A DNA stretch of 64,000 bases from Anoplolepis gracilipes. Its lineage: Eukaryota; Arthropoda; Insecta; Hymenoptera; Formicidae. Positions 1-10,025 of the stretch are shown here, piece after piece (the stretch's first letter is position 1; each line of letters starts with the position of its first letter). The notes below the pieces were generated by a model, which made no database searches, was not told the DNA's origin, and worked only from the letters and a program-made list of their open reading frames with translations. Position numbers and translations under genes: made by a program. Location: contig NC_132983.1 in assembly GCF_047496725.1 (NCBI RefSeq), positions 7,194,501-7,258,500 of the forward strand, in the 5' to 3' direction.

Positions 1-478
1 TAGAGTCGGACGGTTGTTCCGCTGTGCGCCTTGAGATAAGCGGCTTGGTTGCTGTTGTCCGGAAACGGACGGGTGTCTACGCTATTTCGCCCAGAAACGG
101 GCGATTTAAATGTTGTCGTCCGGAGACGGACAGTTTGCTTGCTCGTGAAAGGAGCCGGAGGTCGAGCACGCCCGGTCGAATCAACGGGAACGCCCGTTGT
201 CCGAAGTGTAGCGGGAAAAGAAACGGAGGCCGAGAACGCCCATTGTCCGGAGTGTATCACAGGAGTAGTCGCAGGAGTCAGGATCCTCGGAGCAATCTCT
301 CGAGGCAGGATCAGGACAGGACTAGGTGTCGGCTGTCTGGCTGCGCCGGCTTTTATACCCGACAGCCGGTCTCCCACTCTCGGTTGCGAGCTGAGTAGGG
401 AGGCGGTCGAGTGGGGAGACTGGGAGCTCCAACGCCGTAACGTTTGGTGGCGCCGAAAGGTGCCGATTGTTTTGTCAG
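1..478 (-). promoter_or_regulatory. LTR-like promoter segment, cut by window start
   Basis: On the minus strand this GC-rich stretch has a TATA box, and downstream of it three imperfect palindromes built from GTCCG...CGGAC (about 55-70, 92-106 and 118-131). It begins where recognisable BEL/Pao integrase coding stops (about 480) and reads outward from it. The layout (about 125 bp of U3-like DNA, TATA box, GC-rich R/U5-like DNA) resembles a retrotransposon LTR. Its sequence is unlike the presumed BEL 5' LTR near 14,286, so it may belong to another element that truncated the BEL copy. Open frames on the plus strand here have no recognisable product. Confidence 0.4.
350..360 (-). promoter_or_regulatory. 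TATA box (GGGTATAAAAG) inside an inverted repeat
   Basis: Minus-strand GGGTATAAAAG. It is flanked by the inverted repeat GGCTGTC (331-337) and GACAGCC (361-367), so the TATA element would sit in the loop of a short stem. It is the best core promoter match in this LTR-like segment. Confidence 0.5.
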
Positions 479-486
479 AAGCTCCA

Positions 487-1081
487 AGAATTTTGCTGAT
501 TGCGAAAAAACTGCTTAACGTCTTTTTGTATCTGATTTTTGTTCAGAAATTCAAACTCTTTACGTTGATTTCGAGTGCCGAAAGGTTGTCCCATTGTCTG
601 AGTACATATGGGAGGGTTTACCTCGACACAATACAAAACGCTTAAGCGCAGCTAAAAATGTTTCTGAAGTTAAATCGCTTACTAACTCTAAATGTACTGC
701 CTTGACGGCCAAGGAAACAAATATAGCAACATAAGACTCGTAAATTCGCATGTTTTGTCGCTTGCCCTCTCGTAAATTAATCGGACCGGCATAATTAACA
801 CTACAGTGCGAGAACGGCTTCAAAACGGTTACGCGTCTGGCCGGGAGCGGAGCCATTATAGCCTCAGATTGAGTGGGCCTTATTTTAAAACATTTTACGT
901 ATCCTAGAATAATTTTTCGTCTTATTGATCGCAAAGACAATGGTCAAAACTGTTGTCTGACGGCAGCCATGGTAGCCTGAATCCCGGTATGCATGTTTCG
1001 TACGTGTTCCAGGGCTATTATCTGTTTCGTTAAATCCTGGTCACGCGTTAAAAATATTGGATGACGTGCACCAAAAGACAG
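487..1081 (-). pseudogene. BEL/Pao integrase, second half (zinc domain end and catalytic core)
   Basis: This part carries the end of the HHCC zinc-binding domain (histidines in LEHVRNMHTG, cysteine in YVKCFKIRPTQ) and two core acidic positions, in AVHLELVSDLT and MYSDNGTTF. Integrase joins the element's cDNA ends to host DNA. A stop lies between ATMAAVRQQF and PLSLRSIRRK where the family has tryptophan. A frameshift follows the SDNGT motif, after which coding similarity continues (EFLNKNQIQKDVKQFF) to about 487 and then ends. It was separated from its first half by the insertion at 1,082-6,087. Confidence 0.85.
1068..1081. repeat. Target site duplication, left copy (14 bp)
   Basis: GCACCAAAAGACAG here matches GCACCAAGAGACAG at 6,088-6,101 with one mismatch. 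Joining the flanks at this repeat restores the BEL/Pao integrase frame, which marks the exact borders of the R1-clade insertion. Confidence 0.85.
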
Positions 1082-1610
1082 TTAATGTGTGAGCCGTTCC
1101 CACGAATAGGAAAGGCCCGTGCTACCTCGCCCTTTCAGGCATACGCCACATTTTTACATCCACTGTCTATCGGAACCGCCCCGAGACGGGCGATGGAAAA
1201 ATCCAGTAACGCCTGCTGGTTCGTTTGTGCAGGATGGATAGTTTGGCCACGACGAATAAGCCCATCCTTCCTTCCTTAGGGTGACATATACTCCGCCCGC
1301 TGCCATTCGCCACTATCCGACTCCTTCACCCCGCTATCTTATCCGTCGTGCCCACGGGGACCACGGGGAGGCCTGTCCATTTGCATCCCGACCTGGATGA
1401 ACGCTTCTCACCCTGTCGGGCGAAAGGAATAGTGGGATAGGTGGGTGTAGTAAGGTAAGGTGGAATCCTACCTAATTTGATCTAACGCGACGCGAACGCT
1501 GCTCGAGAGCGTGGTTATCCCGAGAAGATTACGGGGTCACACCCCCATACCCGAAGGCTCCGACCTCTTCGGTTGAACAACGCTACCTAATATATAATCT
1601 ACGATTCGTA
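1082..1610 (-). other. 3' UTR of the R1-clade element
   Basis: Noncoding in the element's sense. It runs from the ORF2 stop to the target duplication. It is moderately GC-rich and has no poly(A) tract and no clear hairpin beyond short inverted repeats. Plus-strand frames here have no recognisable product. Confidence 0.6.
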
Positions 1611-4600
1611 TCACTTTAGCCAGAGGGATTCTCGGCAAAAATCGGTGAACACGGAAAGGGCCTCTGGGCTTGACACGAAGAAGCGTGCCACATCCGGCCA
1701 TTGCCATTCACCTTCCGGTACGACGCTTCGCAGGATCTCTCTCTGCGCGTCAAAGAGGGGACATTCCAGCAAGAAGTGCTGGACTGAGTCAACTCCACCT
1801 CCGTAAATGCACACGTCACTTTCCACGAGACCTAACGACGCGAGTCTTTCCCTAAAATCTCCGTGTCCAGTGAGGACTTGTGTGCTCCAATGATTTATTT
1901 CTAACGAACGCGCAGCTAGTCTATCTCGCACGTCCCTAAAGAAGGCGAACGTGATACGACCCTTACTTGAAGAGTTCCATCGGGTCTGCCACATATTTAT
2001 CGCCTCGTTTTTAATCCCTTCGATCGCGGTTTTTCTTTCGGTTTCGGCGGGGATCTCAATATTACCGATCTTGGCGTCTTTTCCCGACCTAACATTATAA
2101 CGCGCGGTACTTTCGCGAAGAACTATATCTACCGGAATCACTCCTCCGACAACGCAAAGTGATTCCCACGAGGCCGTGCGGTATGCGCCAGTCATTGAAA
2201 TTAAGACTCGACGCTGCAAGGCTTTCAGAATTCTAATATCACTCTCCGTACACAGGTCGGCCCACCCCGCAGCGGCATAAGCCACTGTCGGTGCGAACAC
2301 GCCCCGGTAGATTGTGGAGAGTGTCCTAAAACGCAGGCCCCACTAGGCTCTCGCTACTCTACCTAACTTCTCGAACAGCGGCCCGACTTTGCTGTTTAAG
2401 TATTCGCAGTGCGATCTAACCTTTAAATTCCTATCCAGGTAGACGCCAAGATACCTAACCGTTCGCTTAAACCCTATTTTTGTTTCACCGATTTTAATAA
2501 TTGGCGGTCTGTTATCGAAGTCGACGGTTTTCTTATTTGTTTTTCGCTTCCTATCCGGTCGTGCTCCTCCCCGTCTACCTATCGGGTTTCTCGCGATCGC
2601 GTCGGATTTCAGAATGATGGCTTCAGTTTTACGCTCGGAAATCTGAAGTTTCGCGGACCTACACCATTCTGTTATTATGTTAACTACACGTTGGCCTTCT
2701 GTCTCGAGTTCTCTTCGCGAGTTTCCGTTTATGACGACCACGAGGTCGTCCGCGTACGCGGCGAATCTATCTGGAATCACGTCTTCCAGTAATCTCAATA
2801 GGCCATCAAACATGAGGTTCCAGCAGGCCGGGCCCAAAACGGAACCCTGAGGGCACCCCCTCTCGGCCCGCTTGGACACTTCCGCGGAGCTAAGAGAAAT
2901 TTTTACGCTTCGATCGCTGAAGTAACTCCGGAGTACTTCGAAGATATTACGCGGATAATCTCGTTTCTTAAGGCTATCTAACACAAGAGGCCACCAGACA
3001 TTGTCAAAAGCCCCGGAAATGTCGAAGAGAAGCGCAATGGCGTACCTCCTTTCGGAGGCAGAGACCATCCGTCGCAACTCCACGACAGCTTCCTCCGTCG
3101 ACCTTCCGGGCATGAACCCGAATTGTCGATCGGAGACCTTCCCCGGTGCCAGTGACGTGTCTAGCAGACGAGCTTTTATAAGCTTCTCGAAAAGTTTTCC
3201 TACTACGGAGAGGAGACAAATGGGTCTGTAGGATTTCGGGTCTCTCTCGTCCTTGTCTTCGCCTTTCAGGAGGATTCGGAGTGAACCCTCCTTCCAGACA
3301 GAAGGAAAGACGCCCCACTGGAGACACCCGTTAAAAAGCCTAACTAACTGACCGGGGATTATTTTATAGGCCGCCTTGAGTACGGCGACCTCGACTAGAT
3401 CTAAACCCGGAGCTTTATTGTTTTTAAAAGTCTTCACCGCGCGAGCCATTTCCGCCTCCGTGAAGAAGGAGGCGTCGGCTGTATCGGGAGCGATCCTGCA
3501 TGCGTTTCTAATTTCACGCTGTTCGAGCGTGTCTTCTGTCTCCCGGTCATCTGGGATGTGCACATCCAGGAGGTAACTAGCGGTCTCCCCTAGTGACTTT
3601 GTGGGATATTCGCCACACCGGAGTGTGCTTAGCACCCCCTCAACCTGGAGTTTGCTCGCCTGTTGCTTGTAAACGAAGCCCCAGGGCTCCCGGTTGCCGT
3701 GCGATGTGACGAACTTCCGCCAGCTAGCGAGTTTCGCCCGCTTCACCCCCCTACAGTACTGCCTTCGTGAAGAACGATACTCCAGCAGTACCTGGAGGTA
3801 AGTAGGGTCCTCTCGCCCTCCCTGAAGGGCACGACGCAACCTATATACCTGTTTCTTAACAATAGTTAATTTTTTGGTCCACCACGGGTTGGACTTCCTA
3901 AATTTGCGCTTCCTAGGCATTGACGTGACACAGGTCTCTGTGAGCACCACTGTGAGCGTTTCTGCCATTTTCTCTACTTCTATTGTGGAGCACAGATCGA
4001 TAGCCTCCAGTTGCGATCTTGAAAGATCTGTCAGGGTGACAGAGAACCGTTCCCAGTCGGCCCGACTTGTGTCGAACCTCGTGTTCCCAGCGCCCCGATC
4101 GGCACCTGACTCTTTTGGCAATCTCAATCTTATGTCCACAGCCCTGTGGTCACTGGTGGTCCAGTCACACCTTACCTTCCAGTCACAGATGAACTTGTTC
4201 ATGGAGGGCGACGTCAGGGTTACGTCGATGAATGACGAACCCCTTGTCGTCCAAAAGGTGGGCGGCTGTCCAGCATCGTTGACCACTGACAAGCCAAATG
4301 CCCTGATGAGGTCCTCGAATCTGGCACCTCTATCGTCTGTCTCTTGGGGACCCCAGAGTGACGATCGAGCATTGGCGTCTACACCTATAATAAGTCTCTC
4401 CCCCCTCAGTGAACGAAGCACCGTTTCGAGGTGGCTGAGGTGCCTCTCAATCTCGTCGCTGTACTGGAAGTAGCACGAAACAACGTAGAAGGAGAAGCTG
4501 GGGGCCCGCACTTCCACGCAGACACAATGCGTAGTGCTAAGCTGCGAGACGAAAACCGTATCTAAATTGGGATTGCAGATTACCACTGCTGCCCACGGAC

Positions 4601-4778
4601 GTTGTGAGCGCACTGCGGCAACCCTCATCCCTATGCCTAATCCTACGACTTTGTAACCCGAACCTTGTTTCCCGACGTGTGGTTCCTGCAATACTAAGAC
4701 GTCAAGTCGCTTTTCGACTACGAGTTGACGTACCTCACTCGTTACTACAGCCGAACGTCGCATGTTCAGCTGCAGCAT
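1611..4778 (-). pseudogene. R1-clade ORF2: endonuclease-reverse transcriptase with one in-frame TAG
   Basis: One frame of 1,056 codons broken only by TAG at 2,345-2,343. The first methionine begins MLQLNMRRSAVVTSEVRQ, the usual start of the APE endonuclease. Endonuclease residues are visible in VLQEPHVG (Glu), GVDANARSS (Asp/Asn) and TTSDHRAVD (Asp/His). The RT has LLFDISGAFDN (motif A) and AAYADDLVV (motif C, YADD). The C-terminal region ends with a Cys/His cluster (CIYGG...HFLLEC) in which one expected cysteine is tyrosine. The protein nicks the target and reverse transcribes the element RNA there. The TAG sits in a conserved linker after RT; otherwise the gene looks intact, so the copy is young or only just dead. 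Confidence 0.9.
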
Positions 4779-4793
4779 CCTGACACCCGTGGA

Positions 4794-5408
4794 CTACGCA
4801 CTACCTAAGCTAGAGCTTATCCTACCTAATTCCTGTGGCGCCGGGCCACTCGCTGTGTGGGGTGGGGTTGGGTCCGCGAATCTAACCGTCTTTCGCACCG
4901 TTGTCGCAATGCTCGCGGATCTAAGCGCGGGTCTAATCGCGGGCCTAATCGCGGGCTTTTCTATCTCGCGCGCTATTTGCTTGAAGCCGGTCTCCGATTC
5001 TCGCGCTAAATTGACCGACGCCGACCTAATCGTAGTAATGAGACAACGCTCTAACACGACGTACGCGGATCTAATCCCGGTTGCTTCGCGATTAACTAAC
5101 GCGGTTCTAGCGGCAGGAAGGCCGCAATCTCGGGGCTGTGCGCCATCGCGTATTGTGTCACGGGCCCGCCCGCGCACAGCTCGGTGAGGCGCTCTCGAGG
5201 AGGCGGAGGCCGCCACCGAGCACGCGGTCGAGCAGACCCGCGACTCAACGACGGAGACACCCCGCGCTTCCCTACTCGCGGCCGCGCCAGACCGGAAGCG
5301 GTCGGCCAGGCGGGCACTCCTCCTCACCACGTCGAAGATTTTGTTTTTGCACGCCATAACTGTTCCCACGAGTACGGTGGAAAGGGTGGTCGAGCGACGT
5401 AGAGCCAC
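4794..5408 (-). CDS. ORF1-like frame of the R1-clade element (partial or diverged)
   Basis: A 204-codon frame upstream of ORF2, in the same frame and ending in TAG 16 nt before the ORF2 ATG. It is Arg/Ala/Ser-rich, with a short repeated motif (RPAIRPAIRPALRSA). R1 ORF1 proteins are RNA-binding gag-like proteins, usually about twice this length, with CCHC zinc knuckles near the C-terminus. I see no CCHC motif here. Either the zinc-knuckle part was lost, the true ORF1 is frameshifted, or this is chance. I cannot support a firm function. Confidence 0.35.
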   Translation of the reverse strand: MALRRSTTLSTVLVGTVMACKNKIFDVVRRSARLADRFRSGAAASREARGVSVVESRVCSTACSVAASASSRAPHRAVRGRARDTIRDGAQPRDCGLPAARTALVNREATGIRSAYVVLERCLITTIRSASVNLARESETGFKQIAREIEKPAIRPAIRPALRSASIATTVRKTVRFADPTPPHTASGPAPQELGRISSSLGSA

Positions 5409-6087
5409 CTTTACGTCGCCAAGCCTAGATACACCGGGAGGACGGCAGATATCCCGGGACCGTTCGCGACCGCGACATTTTTCGTCTACGCGATCATGCA
5501 GACCCTAAGCACGGTTCCTAACACCTTAGTCTTTAGACGTTATGCGGGCTCGACCTCGACGAAAGCGACCGCGACGACAACGACGACCTAACGACCGCCC
5601 TAGCCGACGAAGCCACAGACGGCAACATCCAACCCGATTGTACCTGAAAATAAAGTTCCTGAAAATAAATGGAAAATTAATCACACGCACACACACACTC
5701 ACACGTGGGAGTCACTGGAATCGGGGTGGTCCCCGCCTCTGGCCCGGCGGGTGACTGAGTCACCCATCCAGTCCTTCGGGCGAGGGTCCCGACCGGCTCC
5801 CACTTTTCCCCACTGAGGGACGCTTCACGGCAGGAGCACCCACCGCTCCGCACCCTCATCCCGCGGGAGCACCCGCATGAAATTAGGAGGGAAAAAAAAA
5901 AAAAAAAAAAAAAAAACGGGGGGGACGGCCGTAGACCGTCTGAACAACGCACGAAGTGCGCTTGCCACATAAGAGCCATTCGTTCAGCAAGCTGACACCG
6001 ACTCGTGGCAATGCTGTTTGGGCACGTTGGCTTCATCTTTCGGTTACTAGGCCCCCTCACCACGACAAGGTGTGCCCACGAGGGGGC
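5409..6087 (-). other. 5' region of the R1-clade element, with internal homopolymer
   Basis: Minus-strand 5' DNA, GC-rich near the element's start. It includes a 25-bp homopolymer (A on plus, 5,892-5,916) next to a G run, and a CA-rich stretch near 5,685-5,706. No coding region is recognised. The tract lies inside the target duplications, so it is internal to the inserted DNA; it could also be the trace of a smaller nested insertion. Confidence 0.5.
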
Positions 6088-6101
6088 GCACCAAGAGACA
6101 G
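6088..6101. repeat. Target site duplication, right copy (14 bp)
   Basis: GCACCAAGAGACAG, the partner of 1,068-1,081. It sits directly after the minus-strand BEL integrase segment RVGGRLDNSDLS. Confidence 0.85.
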
Positions 6102-7395
6102 ATCGGAGTTGTCTAATCTTCCTCCTACTCGTATTAATCTTTGTTCGTCCATGAATGGTGATAGTGAGAAGATTTTGCTGGATGCGCCAACGGTCGTTAC
6201 TCAAGGCCTTGTATTCTCCAGGGAATAAACGCTGTTGTACTGATTTGTACATCAGGTGCAGTGCTGAGGATATCTGCTCGTGAGAAATGAATAGCGTTGA
6301 TGGTTTTGGGCAAGCCTTTGATATCTTTAAACAGTAAGCCAATATGCGGCAAGCCTTGTTCAAATTTGCGTGCTTATTTAGTATTTCGTCGACTATGCTA
6401 CAATCAACAACGGCAATGGTGACGTGGACTTCTTGTAACTCCGGCGTATTGCTGCCAAGATAAATGTAATCGTTACAAGGCCAGTGCTCGTCGTTAAAAT
6501 GTAAAAACGTTAGGCCGTGCCACCAGATGTTGACGTTGATCAAATTGCGTGGATTCAATCCTCGTGATAACAAGTCAGCGGGGTTCAAGGCGGATGGCAT
6601 GTGACGCCAATTTTCTGGTTTGGTCAACCGTTGAATCTCTCCCACTTGGTTGGCGACAAAGACACCATTTTCGCGATGGTGAGGAGATCTAATTCAGGGT
6701 TATTATAGAATTCGACCAGAGATAAGGAAGTTCGTTGCATCTATAGACATTCTAATTTTCTCAATTAGGCGTGCTAATAATAGTGCTGCTGACAATTCTA
6801 GACGTGGTAATGAAATCGCCGAGGATTCACGTGCGATTTGGAACAAAGCAGCTCAGAGCGGTACTCATTGGAGTTGGTCCTCGTACGAATATACACACAA
6901 GTCCCATAAGCATGTTGGCAGGCATCGCAGAAACCATCTAATTGAATAGATTGCGAATTTGACCTGAATTTGAGACATCGTGAAATGGTTAATTGGTTTA
7001 GCTCGATCAGTTGTGACTTGAGCGTTGACCAGCGTGTGTATATGTCTTGAGGCAGAGATTCATCCCATTGGATTCCTGATCGCCATAGATCTTGTAGTAC
7101 GAGTTTTGCAATAACTATAGTCCCTAGCAGACCCAAGGGGTTAAATAATCTGGATATCTCTGACATTATAATTCGTTTAGATGCTGCGTGGTGTTCGGAG
7201 TTAGGCTGATATGAGAAGTCTAACGTGTCAGTGACTTGATTCCATTGTATGCCTAATATGGATGACTCACCTCCGTCGTTGATAGTGATTAGTTCATTGT
7301 CCTTGTCATCCAATGGATCTAATAATTGTGGATAATTCGATGCCCACTTACTGAGTTTGAAGAATCCAAGTTCCAGCAATTGAATTATCTCGTCT
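6102..7395 (-). pseudogene. BEL/Pao pol: RNase H region and first half of integrase
   Basis: Minus-strand coding with conserved BEL/Pao stretches: SRLFNPLGLLGTIVIAKL, an RNase H acidic site in QLDGFCDACQHAYGT, HMPSALNPADLLSRGL, and the integrase entry SLSPFMDEQRLIRVGGRL. The frame is broken near 6,650-6,800. It changes again near 6,200, so the integrase entry reads in another frame from the preceding FPGEYKAL part. The segment stops at the 14-bp duplication and resumes at 1,081. Confidence 0.85.
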
Positions 7396-8260
7396 CAAGC
7401 CAGTTTTGCGTCTTGAATTGTGTCGGCTCCAGTGAGCAGATCGTAGAAATCACTTTGAACATATATCGAGCTAATTGGAAATTTTAAAGGTGTCGTTCCG
7501 CTAGATCCTTTAAGCACTTCGTAGCCAAATACGATGCTGACAATGTACCGTACGTCACTGTGACTAGCTCGTAAGTATCAATGTTTGAAGATGGATCATT
7601 ACGTCACAAGATTATATGTAAGCTCGTTTGTGCGGGATGTATTAAAACCTGTCGGTACATTTTTACTATATCGACTACTAAAACATATGCAAAGATGCGG
7701 AAGCACATCATGATAGACATTAAGTCTTGCTGCACGACTGGGCCAATGGTCAGCGCGTCGTTGAGTGGTATATCCGTGGTAATGTTGCATGACGCATCGA
7801 ATACCACACGAATTTTGGATGACTGTTTCAAATCCTTGAAAACGCAATGATGCGGTAGATAATATGATATTCCGTCTTCGTTGGAGGGTACATTTACTTG
7901 TTTCATGTGACCCAACATCAGGTATTCAAACATAAACTAACCGAATGAATCTTTAATTCTGGGTCCCGTTAGAAACGCTTTTCCATATTAAGCAGACGCT
8001 TGATGGCGTTGCTTCTTGAGTTGCCTAATTGGTTAATTAATGGCTCTTTGATTGGAAGCTTGACGATGTTTTGCCTTGTGAATTTTGAGAAACGTTATTC
8101 AAGAAATACTTTTCACATGAATTTTCCTCGCTAGTGAATTCGGTTGCATCATGAATATCCTCAAGGAGCCAAAATTTCGCTATTTGATCATGTAACTGAA
8201 TATTTGTAATAGTTGCGTGGAACGATTGCACACCCTTTGTAAATTTAAATAATTAAATAA
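7396..8260 (-). pseudogene. BEL/Pao pol: reverse transcriptase
   Basis: The linker HDQIAKFWLLEDIHD (about 8,180) leads into RT with YYLPHHCVFKD, RVVFDAS and a motif A region VLVVDIVKMYRQVLIHP. The family's catalytic tyrosine box reads here as DFYDLLTGADTI, two residues shorter than the YVDD form, so the active site is probably lost. Frames change between 7,600 and 7,380 and a stop lies near 7,396. In the complete element RT copies genomic RNA in the virus-like particle. Confidence 0.85.
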
Positions 8261-8265
8261 ATTGC

Positions 8266-8454
8266 TCAGGCGTCTCGCCATCCAAAATGTGTTTTCTGCA
8301 ACGTTGGGTGCTCCGTTGAAGATTTTATTTGGCCGACACACAGTGTATCCCAAAATATTTCAGCTCCAATAAGAATATCGATTCCTGAGGAAACATTTAA
8401 ATTGGAATCTGCCAGTTTAATATTGCGAGGAAGGTTGTATTTCTCGAGCTTCAT
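8266..8454 (-). pseudogene. BEL/Pao aspartic protease, C-terminal part
   Basis: The stretch SGIDILIGAEIFWDTLCVG followed by HPTLQKTHFGW is characteristic of the pepsin-like protease at the start of BEL/Pao pol. The protease matures the gag-pol polyprotein. The expected N-terminal part with the catalytic Asp motif is not seen as an open frame, and the piece ends at a stop before the RT linker. Confidence 0.75.
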
Positions 8455-9629
8455 GGTAAAGGCCAGTAGATTACTGGCATGATGTGTTTTCCTCCACTAT
8501 TATTGAAGGAATGCGTTACTACCGTCGTTGATGATTTCGTCTCAATTGCTTCCTTATTGTTCTTGACGTCGTCGTGTGTTTCCTTTGAGCTATTGGTCAA
8601 GTGTAGTAATGTATTGTATTTGGCCTTGCAAATCTTACAACCCCTTGATGTGCATTTACTTGATATATGAGTGGAGAAGCGTAAGCAATTGCCACAAATT
8701 TTGTGATCATGTACTTCTGTGATCCTTTGGGATATTGGTAAGGCTAAAAAATCCTTGCAATAATACATTGCATGTTCACCGTTGCAGAAGCTGTATTTGG
8801 ATTTAATGGTCACGACGCAAGACGCTTGGCGTTCCAAACTAGATTGTGATCGTTTGTTAAGGTTAGTCGCGGATGCGTATGACCTTTCCGTAGCCTCGAG
8901 CATTTGACAGCGATGTGTTATAAAATCGTTAAATTGCTTAAACGTGGGAGGATCCGTACCGACTAGTGAGGACTGCTATTCTCGCAAGGTGAGTGCATCT
9001 AATTTCGAGCTTAAAATATGAACGAATAAATCATTAGGATGTACGGGGCTTAAGACCTTGAAGAGCTTGTATGTGTTTAATCGCCCTATTCGCGATTTGT
9101 CGAAGTTCAATGAAGTTTCTCTTTGTCATGGACGGCAGTTCCATGATCACCCTTATATGTGTGTGTACAATAATGCGTTTATTATCAAAGCGTTCCCTTA
9201 AAGATTCCACGCGACTTGATAATTCAAATTCCAATTTCCAAGGAGCTGATTACGTTACTTGCGTCACCGGTTAAGGAAGTCTTTAAATATTGTAATTTTT
9301 GGATGTTACTGAGCGTCTCGTTCGAATGTATGACGGAATTGAAAGAATCGAAAAACGGGAACCACTCGTCGTATTTTCCAGAAAAGGTCGGTAAATTCAA
9401 CTTAGGAAGCCGAACGCTAAGTCGTGTTTTTGATTGGTCGGAAGCGCGCGATGAGGAATTTGTTGGCAAGCGCGATGGAATTCTAGGATTAAGAATTTTG
9501 CGAATCCTCGCCGATAATAAATAAAATGCGTCTTCACACGCGACACGATTGTTAATCTCGCCTTCGTCATGTGACTCGAGCTGTGACTGTACGTTATTGT
9601 ATTCAGACCAATAGTCGTGTAATTTAGAT
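8451..9629 (-). pseudogene. BEL/Pao gag with C-terminal zinc knuckles
   Basis: The upstream part has the gag core LPKLNLPTFSGKYDEWFPFF and IQKLQYLKTSLTGDA (about 9,420-9,240). The downstream part (8,903-8,451) has Cys/His clusters CNGEHAMYYC and CGNCLRFSTHISSKC typical of BEL/Pao nucleocapsid. The product would form the particle and bind RNA. The frame breaks several times between 9,224 and 8,903. At 9,629 the gene is interrupted by the Harbinger element; it resumes at 13,342. Confidence 0.85.
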
Positions 9630-9632
9630 TTA
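9630..9632. repeat. TTA target duplication of Harbinger 1, left copy
   Basis: TTA on both sides (9,630-9,632 and 13,339-13,341), the 3-bp duplication typical of PIF/Harbinger elements. Removing the element plus one TTA restores the BEL gag frame. Confidence 0.8.
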
Positions 9633-9707
9633 GGGTACGAACATAAAGGAAGCAGGTTTTCTGCTTTCCGATAACCAGCGCCGATCGACGCCGATCGGCA
9701 TTAGGAA
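9633..9707. repeat. Harbinger 1 terminal inverted repeat, left
   Basis: Pairs with 13,263-13,338 in inverted orientation with scattered mismatches. The outermost 24 bp and the inner block around CGATCGACG are best conserved. These are the presumed transposase binding and cleavage sites. Confidence 0.8.
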
Positions 9708-10025
9708 TATGTACATGTTATTACAATGAGACTGCGCATAATAAAAGCAGGTTCGGACTTGTCCGCGCGTGTTACCGGCACGAGTAAATTTATCAGAATG
9801 AATTTCTACTTCTTCTTATCGATTGTAAGCGCCGGTTGACTCTTGAAACGCTACAAATGGACATCGATAATTTAATTTCAACAATTTTTAAGACTTGCTA
9901 TTTGGGATAAAAGAAATAAATATCATTCTAATAGAAATGTAGTTAAAAAATGTTGGAAAGAAATAAATAAAGAAGTAAATGTGGAAGGCAAGGAAGTATT
10001 ATTCTTATAAGATATACAATTTTAT

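Larger units (their letters stand above)
1082..6087 (-). mobile_element. R1-clade non-LTR retrotransposon, about 5.0 kb
   Basis: Insertion between two copies of a 14-bp target duplication. On the minus strand it holds about 680 bp of 5' DNA, an ORF1-like frame, a large endonuclease/reverse transcriptase ORF2 and about 530 bp of 3' UTR. The ORF2 domain order (APE-type endonuclease, RT, C-terminal Cys/His region) is that of the R1 clade. R1 in 28S rDNA also makes a 14-bp duplication. Here the host site is a BEL integrase gene, so this is an R1 relative that inserted outside rDNA. There is no 3' poly(A) tail; the 3' end is ...CACATTAA. Confidence 0.85.

Noticed and set aside
49..645. Open plus-strand frames at the window start
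   Set aside because: They overlap an LTR-like promoter read on the other strand and the end of a BEL integrase; composition is not protein-like and no family is recognised.
3874..4473. 199-codon plus-strand frame
   Set aside because: It is antisense to the endonuclease domain of the R1-clade ORF2, which has clear catalytic motifs.
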